Program-made: the position numbers and the translations under genes
Notes under the pieces: model-generated
Databases searched by the model: none
Told to the model about the DNA's origin: nothing
The model's input: only the letters and a program-made list of their open reading frames with translations
Shown here: positions 24,525 to 32,883 of the stretch, piece by piece
How the letters are laid out: every line of letters begins with the position of its first letter
Position numbering within the stretch: the first letter of the stretch is position 1
Assembly: GCA_902778265.1 (NCBI GenBank)
Contig: CACYXI010000016.1
Location: 1-41,604 of the forward strand
Source of the DNA: an uncultured Bacteroidales bacterium
GTDB lineage: Bacteria; Bacteroidota; Bacteroidia; Bacteroidales; Bacteroidaceae
DNA length: 41,604 nt
Direction of reading: 5' to 3'

Positions 24525-26309
24525 ATGAAGCATTTATCACGCTCTTTTATACTTCTCATGGCAATGTCAGGTATCTGCACATGCGCATCGGCTCAACTCA
24601 CCCTCAAGGATAATGGCGGTTGGTTAGAAGCTGCATGGATGGAGTTCAACGGATTGTCATCCGAATATTCGCATTACAATGCCTACGTGTCTGCCAACGG
24701 AACTGACTGGAAGAAACTTGATGGCGAACTCATCCGCTCTTACGGCTCATACGGTCGTGTGGATGCACTCGGACTTGCCCATGGCTCTTACACCCTGAAG
24801 GTGGTGCCAGTAAAGGGATCTGTCGAAATCTCCGATGATGCCATAGTTTCATCCCCTCTCACGGTTAAGGCATACAACCGCGATGGATATGCCCACGACA
24901 ACACAAGCGAGGGCATTGGTGCATATAATAATGACGGTACGCTTAAGGATGGTGCCCGTGTTATATATGTCACTAAGGATAATGCCAAGACCGTTTCCCT
25001 TGACATGAAAACAAACAACAAGGGCGGCACAACCACATGCACAGGCATTCAGAATATCCTTACAGCATACGAGAAAGGACAAGAGTCGCGCCCTCTCGCC
25101 ATACGTTTCATCGGCACATTCACCAAGGATGATATGCCAGAACTCGGTAGCTCTGCCATCGGACTTCAGGTGAAGGGCAAGTCGCATGAAATGAACCTAA
25201 CCCTTGAAGGCGTAGGAAATGACGCCACATTCTATGGCTTCGGAATACTGGTGCGTGCTTCTAAATCCGTGGAACTTCGCAACTTCGCCATTATGCTTCA
25301 ACAAGAGGATGGTATCAGTTTCGATACAAAGAACGAGCATCTTTGGGGGCATAACCTCGATATTTTCTATGGTAAGAACAAGGGTGGCGACAAGTCAAAG
25401 GGCGATGGTTCCTTTGATGTCAAAGGAACGATGTATTCCACCGTCTCAGCAAATCATTTCTGGGACACGGGCAAATGCACGCTCAACTCTAACGGCGATG
25501 AGGTTGACTACATAACCTATCACCATAACTGGTACGACCACTCTGATTCCCGTCACCCTCGTGTGCGAATCTCAAAGCACCTGCACGTTTTCAATAACTA
25601 TTATGACGGAAACTCAAAGTATGGCATAGGCGCAACCACAGGTTCAAGCATCTTTGCCGAGAACAACTATTTCCGCAACTGCGCTCATCCTATGCTCATT
25701 TCCCAACAGGGTTCTGACATTCACAATGGCGTAGGTGATTCAAAGGACACAAAAGGCTCTTTCTCTAATGAGACCGGTGGTATTATAAAGGCATACGGCA
25801 ACTACATGACTGGCGAGACGAGCTTTGAGCCTTATGATGCCAACGATGCCACTTACAGCAAGCATTTCGATGCCTTCGTTGCCAAGACTCGCGATGAGGT
25901 CGTTCCTTCTACGGTTATCGCCCTCAAAGGCTCTACCGAGTATAGCAACTTCGACACATCCGAGGATTTCTACAAATACACCGCCGATGCAGCCAATGAT
26001 GTTCCTGCCAATGTTACGGGAACCTATGGCGCTGGTCGTTGTCAGCAAGGTGACCTAAAGTTCACATTCGACAACGGCAAGGACGATGCTTCATCAGATA
26101 TCAACACCGACCTCGAAACCGTACTCAAGAACTATAAATCGGACTTCGTAAAGATTATCGGCCTTGCTGAGAATTCTGAGGCATCTGCCATCGCTACCCC
26201 ACTCCATCTTCAATCATCCACATCCAACGCCTATACCCTCAACGGTCAGCGTGCCACACTAAACACAAAAGGTGTCATTATCAAGGATGGCAAGAAAAGC
26301 CTGAATTGA
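24525..26309 (+). CDS. Secreted pectate lyase, PL1 family
   Basis: 594 residues cleaving polygalacturonate by beta-elimination, Ca-dependent in the family. Signal peptide 1-23 (CASAQ). An N-terminal beta domain (about 25-115) precedes the parallel beta-helix. PL1 motifs: LEGVGNDATFYGFGI, DGSFDVKGTMYSTVSANHFWD, then ITYHHNWYDHSDSRHPRVR, whose RHPRVR holds the catalytic Arg, and LHVFNNYYDG. It ends with the shared tail YTLNGQRA...KGVIIKDGKK. Together with the GH28 enzyme at 32884 it could depolymerise homogalacturonan. It is monocistronic. Confidence 0.92.
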   Translation: MKHLSRSFILLMAMSGICTCASAQLTLKDNGGWLEAAWMEFNGLSSEYSHYNAYVSANGTDWKKLDGELIRSYGSYGRVDALGLAHGSYTLKVVPVKGSVEISDDAIVSSPLTVKAYNRDGYAHDNTSEGIGAYNNDGTLKDGARVIYVTKDNAKTVSLDMKTNNKGGTTTCTGIQNILTAYEKGQESRPLAIRFIGTFTKDDMPELGSSAIGLQVKGKSHEMNLTLEGVGNDATFYGFGILVRASKSVELRNFAIMLQQEDGISFDTKNEHLWGHNLDIFYGKNKGGDKSKGDGSFDVKGTMYSTVSANHFWDTGKCTLNSNGDEVDYITYHHNWYDHSDSRHPRVRISKHLHVFNNYYDGNSKYGIGATTGSSIFAENNYFRNCAHPMLISQQGSDIHNGVGDSKDTKGSFSNETGGIIKAYGNYMTGETSFEPYDANDATYSKHFDAFVAKTRDEVVPSTVIALKGSTEYSNFDTSEDFYKYTADAANDVPANVTGTYGAGRCQQGDLKFTFDNGKDDASSDINTDLETVLKNYKSDFVKIIGLAENSEASAIATPLHLQSSTSNAYTLNGQRATLNTKGVIIKDGKKSLN

Positions 26310-26463
26310 TACTATCTCCTCACACATCATACAAAAATCCAGAAAGAAATATATTTTTTGGAAATTTTCAGGACACTTGCTTTAGCTTGATGAGCCATAG
26401 CGAATAATTCGTGGCAATTTTCAGTAAAACAAAAAGCAGCTTGCTGCTAAAATATTATTCGTC

Positions 26464-26512
26464 GAGATTTGTCGCAGACCCACTGACCGCAGGGAGGTAA
26501 CTCACGTTAATT
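26464..26512. repeat. 'gacccactgaccgcaggga' repeat, copy 1
   Basis: gagatttgtcgcagacccac then tgaccgcagggaggtaactc. Other copies are at about 32375-32410 and, reversed, 34387-34440. Just before it is a 'gcagcttgctgc' hairpin (about 26438-26449) also present near 32292 and 34551. Confidence 0.8.
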
Positions 26513-26573
26513 AGGACATGAATTAAGACGTTAATTCAGACATTTATATTTTTCAGGACGCAGAAAAACAAGA

Positions 26574-26701
26574 ATTAATGCGACATTAACGTGATATTAT
26601 TCGCAAAGCTCATCAAGCTACGCAAGTCATGGTAATTAATGTTTTCACAAAGTGAGACATATGATATCGCATTAATACCACATTAATTTCGCATTAATTC
26701 T
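26574..26701. repeat. ATTAAT array, copy 3
   Basis: attaatgcgac (26574) and attaacgtgat (26585); after a spacer, gcattaatacc (26669), acattaatttc (26680) and gcattaattct (26691). Spacing within each arm is exactly 11 bp and the arms are inverted. Confidence 0.85.
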
Positions 26702-26805
26702 CCGCGTCTCTGCGCCTTTGCGTTTAAGAAAACATATAATTTTCTGGAATAAATTTTCTGGTCATCGTCGTTAATTTTCTTGAAAGCACCAGCACCGCAA
26801 GGTGC
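26700..26805. repeat. Composite repeat, copy c
   Basis: ctccgcgtctctgcgcctttgcg-type motif, then ggaataaattttctggtcat at 26746, ending in the hairpin gcaccgcaaggtgc (26792-26805). Confidence 0.85.
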
Positions 26806-26859
26806 ATTTTCGTGTCTTTTTATTTTTCATTTTTCACTTTTCATTTTTCATTCACTTCA

Positions 26860-26958
26860 GGTTCGCTTCTCCTTCGCTTCTAATTCGCTTCTAAACCGTT
26901 TCAGCTCCCTTTCATGGAATGGGACTTACAACTTTGCAACGGATTTACTACGGACTTG
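26860..26958. repeat. Nine degenerate 11-bp units ('ttcgcttct' array)
   Basis: Cut every 11 bases from 26860: ggttcgcttct, ccttcgcttct, aattcgcttct, aaaccgtttca, gctccctttca, tggaatgggac, ttacaactttg, caacggattta, ctacggacttg. The first three share ttcgcttct and the last two share acgga-tt in register; the middle units are weak. Confidence 0.7.
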
Positions 26959-27024
26959 CGAAGACAATAGTCTTTGAATTTTGTCGCTCACTTTTTACAT
27001 ATAGAAAAATAGAATTTTCATACT

Positions 27025-27351
27025 ACTCGTCAACTCGTCACCCGTAACGCTGTAAAGATTTGTGTCTTAGCAATTTACAGCGGTGATTCATTTCGTTTCA
27101 CTCGTCACCCACTCATCACCCTCAAGTAGCATATCAATCTGATATAGAATGAGTTGCAAGGTTAATTCACTCGTCACCCTAAAAATGGGTGACGAGTGAA
27201 ATGAGGGTAAATTGCGCGTATAATTACCACACATTCAATAAGATACACGGATTTTGGTGATGAGTTGGGTGACGAGTGGCATAGGGCGAACCAGCGCTGT
27301 AAGTCTCAATGATCCAACGACTTACAGCGTTATGGGTGACGAGTGACGAGT
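27025..27351. repeat. ACTCGTCACCC / GGGTGACGAGT array with a second interleaved motif
   Basis: Forward units at 27033, 27100, 27111 (degenerate) and 27169; reverse units at 27187, 27256 (degenerate), 27267 and 27334. Adjacent units 27100/27111 and 27256/27267 are 11 bp apart. 27166-27200 is a perfect hairpin with a 14-bp stem and 7-base loop. A second motif, CGCTGTAA and its reverse TTACAGCG, also occurs twice each (near 27049, 27076, 27295 and 27322). No gene is present in 26310-27526. Confidence 0.92.
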
Positions 27352-27462
27352 TTTTTCAAAACTCTTTTTCTGAAAGTAAAATTGTAATCTCCATATTGCA
27401 ATTTCTGCATCTTTTGGGGTTCTTGTATCTGATATTCCTTCATTCAGTAAATTAAAGATACT

Positions 27463-27493
27463 AAAAAGAGCACCCTCGATGCTGAGAGTGCTC
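27463..27493 (-). terminator. Rho-independent terminator of the second small-protein gene
   Basis: Arms 27468-27477 and 27484-27493 form a 10-bp stem with one mismatch around gatgct. On the minus strand a run of five T follows. It lies 34 bases after the small gene stop. Confidence 0.8.
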
Positions 27494-27526
27494 CTAATGT
27501 TTTAGAGGTTATCGCGATTCCAGAGG

Positions 27527-27691
27527 TTAGTCCTCATCCTCGTCGAAGAAGAGCATACCACCTTTAGCACATGTTTCATCACCATCGCCAACCTGGTCAG
27601 AACCAGTATCACCATCACTCACTGCTATCATTGACTTTACCCTTAACTGATGAAACTTCACCTCTGGTGTAAAATAAATTTTCTTTTCCAT
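27527..27691 (-). CDS. 54-residue acidic small protein downstream of the second BspA-like gene
   Basis: It starts MEKKIYFTPEVKFHQLRVKS and ends FFDEDED. It has exactly the length of the 6159-6323 product and shares M-x-KK near the start, P-x-V around residue 10, a hydrophobic patch ending in Ser about residue 25, and an acidic C-terminus. There are two Gly/Asp-rich stretches and one Cys (41). It lies 502 bases downstream of the BspA-like gene on the same strand and has its own terminator. Function unknown. Confidence 0.68.
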   Translation of the reverse strand: MEKKIYFTPEVKFHQLRVKSMIAVSDGDTGSDQVGDGDETCAKGGMLFFDEDED

Positions 27692-27762
27692 TTCTTTATT
27701 TTTTACCTATTGATTTTAATGTTATGATTCAAAATTAATTTTATTCAATATGATGATAAATT

Positions 27763-27859
27763 CCCGAAAAGCCTTGAAAAGGCGAAATAATATAGGCGTG
27801 GGTGCAACCCACGTAACATTAGTATCCATTCCCAAGAGCGCCGTAGGTGCGACATAATT
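27763..27859. repeat. 97-bp 'gtgggtgcaacccac' repeat, copy 2
   Basis: It matches 23848-23944 base for base apart from a few changes. Behind it (27860-28015) are two 'cttacagg-cttgtaa' hairpin pieces and a 'gtagcacttccgtactaccc' palindrome; no gene. Confidence 0.88.
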
Positions 27860-28017
27860 ACATATCATACTGAGAAACATTGAATTATACCGCCCTTACA
27901 GGGCTTGTAAATATGGTTTCTCAATATGGTAGCACTTCCGTACTACCCTATGATATGCCGTCCTTACAGGACTTGTAATCGCATTTCGAAATCTATCGAC
28001 ATCTATATTATTTTTTA

Positions 28018-28179
28018 TCAAGAATTAGAGATTTAGAGATTTTTTTGAATTAATGCGAAAGAGAGAAGATTGCTACTTACGTAGCATTGGGAACTGTCGT
28101 GATTGGCGAGAGCGCAAGCGACATCTCAAATTTCTTCCCAAATTCATAAATTCATTTTCTCAAATTCTCTAATTCTTGA
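28018..28179. repeat. MITE-like palindromic element with TCAAGAATTAGAGA ends, copy 1
   Basis: It begins tcaagaattagaga and ends with the reverse complement tctctaattcttga. Inside are 'gctacttacgtagcattggg' and 'gagagcgcaagcg'. The other copy, 32361-32554, lies on the other side of the BspA-like gene. Confidence 0.85.
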
Positions 28180-28193
28180 TTAAATTATTTCAT

Positions 28194-31100
28194 TTACTTC
28201 TTGACAACTTTCTTGCCATTGATGATATACATACCACGTGGGAGGTTGTCAACATCATTAACCTGACGACCATCGAGAGTGAATACCTTGCTGTTCCTTG
28301 GAGCAGAAGCATTGTCATCAAAAGTAGCGATGCCTGTTGTTTCTTCTTCCTCGCCATCAATAACAATCTCTATTGGACGAGCATCGTTTTCCAACTCATC
28401 ACCATTAGCTGTACGACTCTTCACCTCCATATACCAACGATATTGATTGATGTTTTTATCATTTGGATAGTAACTGAAACCACCACTTACACCCATAGTA
28501 TAACATCCCTTGATATTTGTGGTATCATAGATGCCGACAAGTGAATATTCATGTTTCGTTGTAGAGCAATTAACAGAACCATTAGCCGCAGCTTTAAGGG
28601 TCGTATTTGTTACCTCAAATGTCTTTTGACCAGATGATTTCGCTCTTACATAATATGGAATGTTTGCATAGAGGGTCTTACCTGCATAGAGTCTGCTAAA
28701 TGTCATTCTCAGAGGTTCTCCATCCTCAATCTCACCATTATTGTTAACATCATGATAGCTAACCATATATAGTTCTGCAAAATCGAAGTCCTCAAGAAGT
28801 TCATCTGTTATCTCTATATCAAATGGAGCATAAAAACATTGCCATTTGCCAACAATTTTTTCAGGGAAATTGCGAGTATAGCTAACCTTCTCAACATCGA
28901 AATCCTCAGTATTCTTATAGGCAATTCCATCAGTAAGCTTAACCTCTCTTGGATATACATTTATATTGAAAACATATACGTCGCAGTTGTCGAGATCTGC
29001 TGTGACAGTAACAGTTTTGTAAGGCTCTTTTGTAGTATCATCATATACGAAAGTACCAGAACTTACATATCTGCTTATATGATCCGCAGCATAACCACGG
29101 AGTGTAGCTATAGATTCGTCTGACAAGCTCCATGATAATGCCTTTGTCGGTACAGTGAGCGTAGCCTGTTGACTGGTCTTCATATCAATATACTTTGACT
29201 CAAGCTTGCCCTCCTCAATATTAAATTCTTTCCACATATCCGTTGCACCATATAGTGAAGCCGTACCTCTTGGAACTATTAGCGTTATCTTGTCAGGATT
29301 TGGCGCAATACTATTATAGTCAGAATCAGTAGAAGGACATGTTTTTGCCGCACAAATAATACGCTTAAGGTTTGTACAGTTATAAAATGCATTACTTCCT
29401 ACATAAGTCACAGTTGAAGGTATTGTAATTTCATTAAGATAAGAGTGCTTCGAGAAGTAATATTTAGGGATTGTATCTATACCTTCCGGAAGCTTTATCT
29501 TTTTCACATTTGAGAAAAAACGAAAAGCATACTCAGATATATAAGTCACTCCCTCTGGAATTTCCAATACATCTGTATCAGCATGAGCAACACCATTAAT
29601 CAACAAAGGTTCCTTCCGTGCTGTACCATAATCACTGTCACCCCAAGTAAGACACTCAAGTTTCTCAATTTTACAGAATGCAGCGAGGTCTGTAGTATTC
29701 ACGGTTGACAGATTTGAGCAGCCAAGGAATGGATAATCATGCCACCCAGTATTGGGGTATCCTGCGGTTTTAAAACCTGTTATCCCACCAATGTTCACAC
29801 GGGTAAGAGCTGAGCAGTCTTTAAACGCACCCCAATAGACAATACCTGTATTATTGAGAGTGACGGTTTGCAATGCTGTACAGCCACAAAACGCATAAAT
29901 GCCTACATTAGATACAGTTGAAGGTATTGTAACCTCCGTGAGATAGGTGTAACCAATAAAGTTATAAGGAGCGATTTCTGTCAGAGTTGACGGAAACTTT
30001 ATCTTCGTCACATTGGAGAAATGCAAAGTATATGGTTTAATTTCTTTCACTCCCTCCGGAATCACTAATTCGATTGTAGATGAAAGACCAATGCCATTTA
30101 TCCTCAGAGTCTTTTCCCCTGTCATGCCATATCCACTACCTGTAAGATACTTAGCACCTTCTACGGAACAAAATTTAGCGAGGTCTGTAACATTAACGAT
30201 TGCGAGTTTGGAACAGCCTGAGAATGAGCAAGCATCATCTATATTATAATTACCACCTTTAAACTCCGTCACTCCAGAACCGACATTAACACGGATAAGT
30301 GCAGAGCAGTCCTTAAAAGCATAATAGTCTATATAACCATTATTATTGAGGGTGACTTCTGTAACATTGTCACAATCTGCAAATGCATAGCTTCCGATAT
30401 TTGTAATATTTTCTTTTACTACTATCTTCCAGAAAGAGCTTTTCTGGTCATACCAATCTGCATCAGAGCTTGGAGTGGTATATTCGCCCTTACCCATAAC
30501 ATACAGAGTGCCGTCAGAGATATAAGTTTTTACAGGGCCGTAGGTCTCTCCGTCGAATGTCCAACCAGAGCCAATCATGCTTGTAAAATTCTTGAAAACA
30601 TTGGTTTCTCCATTGGCAGCAACAACGCCCTCCTCTGCAACTCCTGTAAATGATGTTGCAGACCAACTTAAAGATGCCTGTGAAGTATCGAAATAAATAA
30701 AGTTGAGCGAAGTACGCGCAAATGAATATTGTCCGAAATACAAGCTGTTGGCATGGAACGTGACTGACTCAAGATTCTTTGTAGCATAGAAAGCTCCAGA
30801 TCCTATAGATGTTATGGTTGAAGGAATATCAATATGAGTAGCTGTATTTGTAACAGGATAGAGACGGATAGATGTCATTGCCGCATTATACAAAGCACCA
30901 TCCTCGCCTACCACGAAACTCTCATTGCCACTCTCCACGGTGATTGTCTCCAAAGAAGCAAAGCCTTCCTTACCTACACCGTTATCTGAATATCCACATA
31001 ATTCATTAGATTCAATAACTGATACATTCCTATTGATTTCAAGGCTTTTGTATTTCCAGCAGTTCACTCTCCAAGGATGATATTCAGGACTGTCAGTATT

Positions 31101-31823
31101 ATACACAGCTCCACTTGCTGCATAGTTAACCCTTGCACCTGGATTCTGACCATAGATAAAGAGCTTATCGCCACTTGCATTCTCTGCTACCCATGCCTTA
31201 CGGGTACATTGCTCTCCGTGGGTATAGTATTCCCAGCCCTCTGGAACATTAGCATAGCTTGTGCCTGTGCCAGATTTCTCAATGATCTTACCTGCTGCTG
31301 CGACATTAGAGAATGCTATGCCCGTATTAGCATTACAACGACCATCATAATGAATGAGAGCGAGGGAACGACAATTTGAGAATGCATCTGTACCAATAGA
31401 AGTTACAGATGAAGGAATATATATTTCTTTAAGATTACTACAATATTTAAATGCTTCTTGACCTATTGACACACAGTTTTCTGGGATAGTAACAGAAGTG
31501 ATACTTTCAGCTTTAACGAATGTTCTTCTACCTATCTTCGTAATGCGTGAGTCAATATTTAACTCCGTAATCATCGAATTATAATTCGTTGTTACTCCAT
31601 ATGCAGATTGACATTTTGCCCATGGCATATCCTTTAGACCACTGTAATCTGGCATATCACCATAACCCGTGATATTCAGGGTATAACTATCTGTGCCTGT
31701 TTGTTCAACAGACCATGTAATAGTAGAGGTAAGATCACCACTTGCCACTACTTCTTGTCCCCATGCGTTCTGCCCTATAATCAGCAACAGAAACAGCATG
31801 ACTGAATTCAATAAGTGTTTCAT
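28194..31823 (-). CDS. Large BspA-like leucine-rich repeat surface protein
   Basis: 1209 residues, predicted exported. Signal peptide about 1-22 (MLFLLLIIGQNAWGQ). Most of the protein is BspA-type leucine-rich repeat: ITSVTIPENCVSIGQEAFKYC, LKEIYIPSSVTSIGTDAFSNC, LTEVTIPSTVSNVGIYAFCGC and others, in three or more blocks with non-repeat spacers, including two similar blocks around residues 500-690 and 690-850. A C-terminal region without repeats (about 900-1160) is followed by the tail FTLDGRQVNDVDNLPRGMYIINGKKVVKK-type ending. Likely a surface adhesin or binding protein; ligand unknown. It is flanked by two copies of a palindromic element and followed by the small acidic gene at 27527. Confidence 0.87.
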   Translation of the reverse strand: MKHLLNSVMLFLLLIIGQNAWGQEVVASGDLTSTITWSVEQTGTDSYTLNITGYGDMPDYSGLKDMPWAKCQSAYGVTTNYNSMITELNIDSRITKIGRRTFVKAESITSVTIPENCVSIGQEAFKYCSNLKEIYIPSSVTSIGTDAFSNCRSLALIHYDGRCNANTGIAFSNVAAAGKIIEKSGTGTSYANVPEGWEYYTHGEQCTRKAWVAENASGDKLFIYGQNPGARVNYAASGAVYNTDSPEYHPWRVNCWKYKSLEINRNVSVIESNELCGYSDNGVGKEGFASLETITVESGNESFVVGEDGALYNAAMTSIRLYPVTNTATHIDIPSTITSIGSGAFYATKNLESVTFHANSLYFGQYSFARTSLNFIYFDTSQASLSWSATSFTGVAEEGVVAANGETNVFKNFTSMIGSGWTFDGETYGPVKTYISDGTLYVMGKGEYTTPSSDADWYDQKSSFWKIVVKENITNIGSYAFADCDNVTEVTLNNNGYIDYYAFKDCSALIRVNVGSGVTEFKGGNYNIDDACSFSGCSKLAIVNVTDLAKFCSVEGAKYLTGSGYGMTGEKTLRINGIGLSSTIELVIPEGVKEIKPYTLHFSNVTKIKFPSTLTEIAPYNFIGYTYLTEVTIPSTVSNVGIYAFCGCTALQTVTLNNTGIVYWGAFKDCSALTRVNIGGITGFKTAGYPNTGWHDYPFLGCSNLSTVNTTDLAAFCKIEKLECLTWGDSDYGTARKEPLLINGVAHADTDVLEIPEGVTYISEYAFRFFSNVKKIKLPEGIDTIPKYYFSKHSYLNEITIPSTVTYVGSNAFYNCTNLKRIICAAKTCPSTDSDYNSIAPNPDKITLIVPRGTASLYGATDMWKEFNIEEGKLESKYIDMKTSQQATLTVPTKALSWSLSDESIATLRGYAADHISRYVSSGTFVYDDTTKEPYKTVTVTADLDNCDVYVFNINVYPREVKLTDGIAYKNTEDFDVEKVSYTRNFPEKIVGKWQCFYAPFDIEITDELLEDFDFAELYMVSYHDVNNNGEIEDGEPLRMTFSRLYAGKTLYANIPYYVRAKSSGQKTFEVTNTTLKAAANGSVNCSTTKHEYSLVGIYDTTNIKGCYTMGVSGGFSYYPNDKNINQYRWYMEVKSRTANGDELENDARPIEIVIDGEEEETTGIATFDDNASAPRNSKVFTLDGRQVNDVDNLPRGMYIINGKKVVKK

Positions 31824-31982
31824 TTGATTGTTGTTAATAAAATTTGTTGTTTCGATTAAGTTTTACTTATGCCATAGTTGCAAATCGAAGGAAATACAGT
31901 TGATGCAAATTGTATGATGGAAATAATACAATTACCACAATCACACTATTTTATACCATCCTTCATCTATCATGACTGAGCG

Positions 31983-31990
31983 CAAAATTA
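31983..31990 (-). promoter_or_regulatory. -7 element of the large BspA-like gene
   Basis: TAATTTTG on the minus strand, implying a leader of about 155 nt. A TTTG upstream is present but at 15 rather than 19-20 bases, so the match is partial. Confidence 0.5.
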
Positions 31991-32140
31991 CGCAAAAAAG
32001 TTGAACAAAAAAACAATTTTGCACTTTTCTTCGTTTTCTGTGCAATAATTGTCGTTTTTACACGGAAAAATTACAAAAATTAACGATAAATTGACAGATT
32101 GAGTAAAAAAAAAGAAAACGAAAGATGAATGTAAGGAAAT

Positions 32141-32246
32141 GCACCTTGCGGTGCTGGGGCTTTTAAGAAAATTAGCGACGATGACCAGAAAATTTGTTCC
32201 AGAAAATTATTTTTTTTTTCAAACGCAAAGGCGCAGAGACGCGGAG
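32141..32246. repeat. Composite repeat, copy d (reverse)
   Basis: gcaccttgcggtgc (32141), gcgacgatgaccagaaaatt (32175), aaacgcaaaggcgcagagac (32222): the reverse of 26700-26805. The 31824-32883 gap otherwise holds the BspA promoter, a 'gcagcaagctgc' hairpin (32294), the MITE-like element and the GH28 promoter. Confidence 0.85.
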
Positions 32247-32360
32247 ATAAATTTTGAACACGGAAAACGCAAAAAGACACGAAAAATACTCTGGCAGCAA
32301 GCTGCTTTTAACTGACAATAATTGCCAATCTACGCAATCTTAATCCAATCTTTATTTTTA

Positions 32361-32554
32361 TCAAGAATTAGAGAGATTTGTCGAAGACCCACTGACCGCA
32401 GGGAAGTAATTATAGATTTTTTCTTTTGAATTTTTGAGAATTTGAGAAATGACGCTTACGCTTCTGTCAATCACGACTTTTCCTAATGCTACGCAAGTAG
32501 CAATTCTTCTCTTTTTCTCATTAATTCAAGGATCTCAAATTCTCTAATTCTTGA
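32361..32554. repeat. MITE-like element with TCAAGAATTAGAGA ends, copy 2
   Basis: It starts tcaagaattagaga and ends tctctaattcttga, with 'cgcttacgcttctgtcaatc' and 'gctacgcaagtagc' inside. A piece of the 'gacccactgaccgcaggga' repeat is nested near the left end, which makes it longer than copy 1. Confidence 0.82.
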
Positions 32555-32771
32555 CATATTTTTATGGGAAAAGATTGCGTAGATTGGGAACTTGCTTTAG
32601 CTTGTTGAGCTTTAGCGAAAAATTATTGTCAGTTCAAGCACCGCAAGGTGCGAAATCGTTGAACACACGTTAAATTGCAGAGATAGATATGGTTTTAAGC
32701 TCTGAAACTATGGAAATAAATAATTTCAACAAAAAAACGTGATAAAGTTTCCTTTTTTGGATAAAATAAAC

Positions 32772-32779
32772 TATCTTTG
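32772..32779 (+). promoter_or_regulatory. -7 element of the polygalacturonase gene
   Basis: TATCTTTG matches the consensus; the nearest TTTG is only 12 bases upstream, so the -33 element is unclear. Leader of about 100 nt. Confidence 0.55.
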
Positions 32780-32883
32780 CACTTGCAAAATAAAACGTGC
32801 GCCAGCCTAAGTTGGCACTCAAAGGCCAAAGACTAATATCTTAGCCTTGAATCTATAAACTAACTTTTATTATTTTTACCCCC

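Noticed and set aside
26780-26977. 65-codon plus-strand ORF
   Set aside because: It crosses the composite repeat and the 11-bp array; a repeating LFIFHFSLF-type peptide reflects repeat DNA, not a protein.
27025-27351. CRISPR array
   Set aside because: Units are only 11 bp, occur in both orientations and have irregular spacers; no cas genes in the window.
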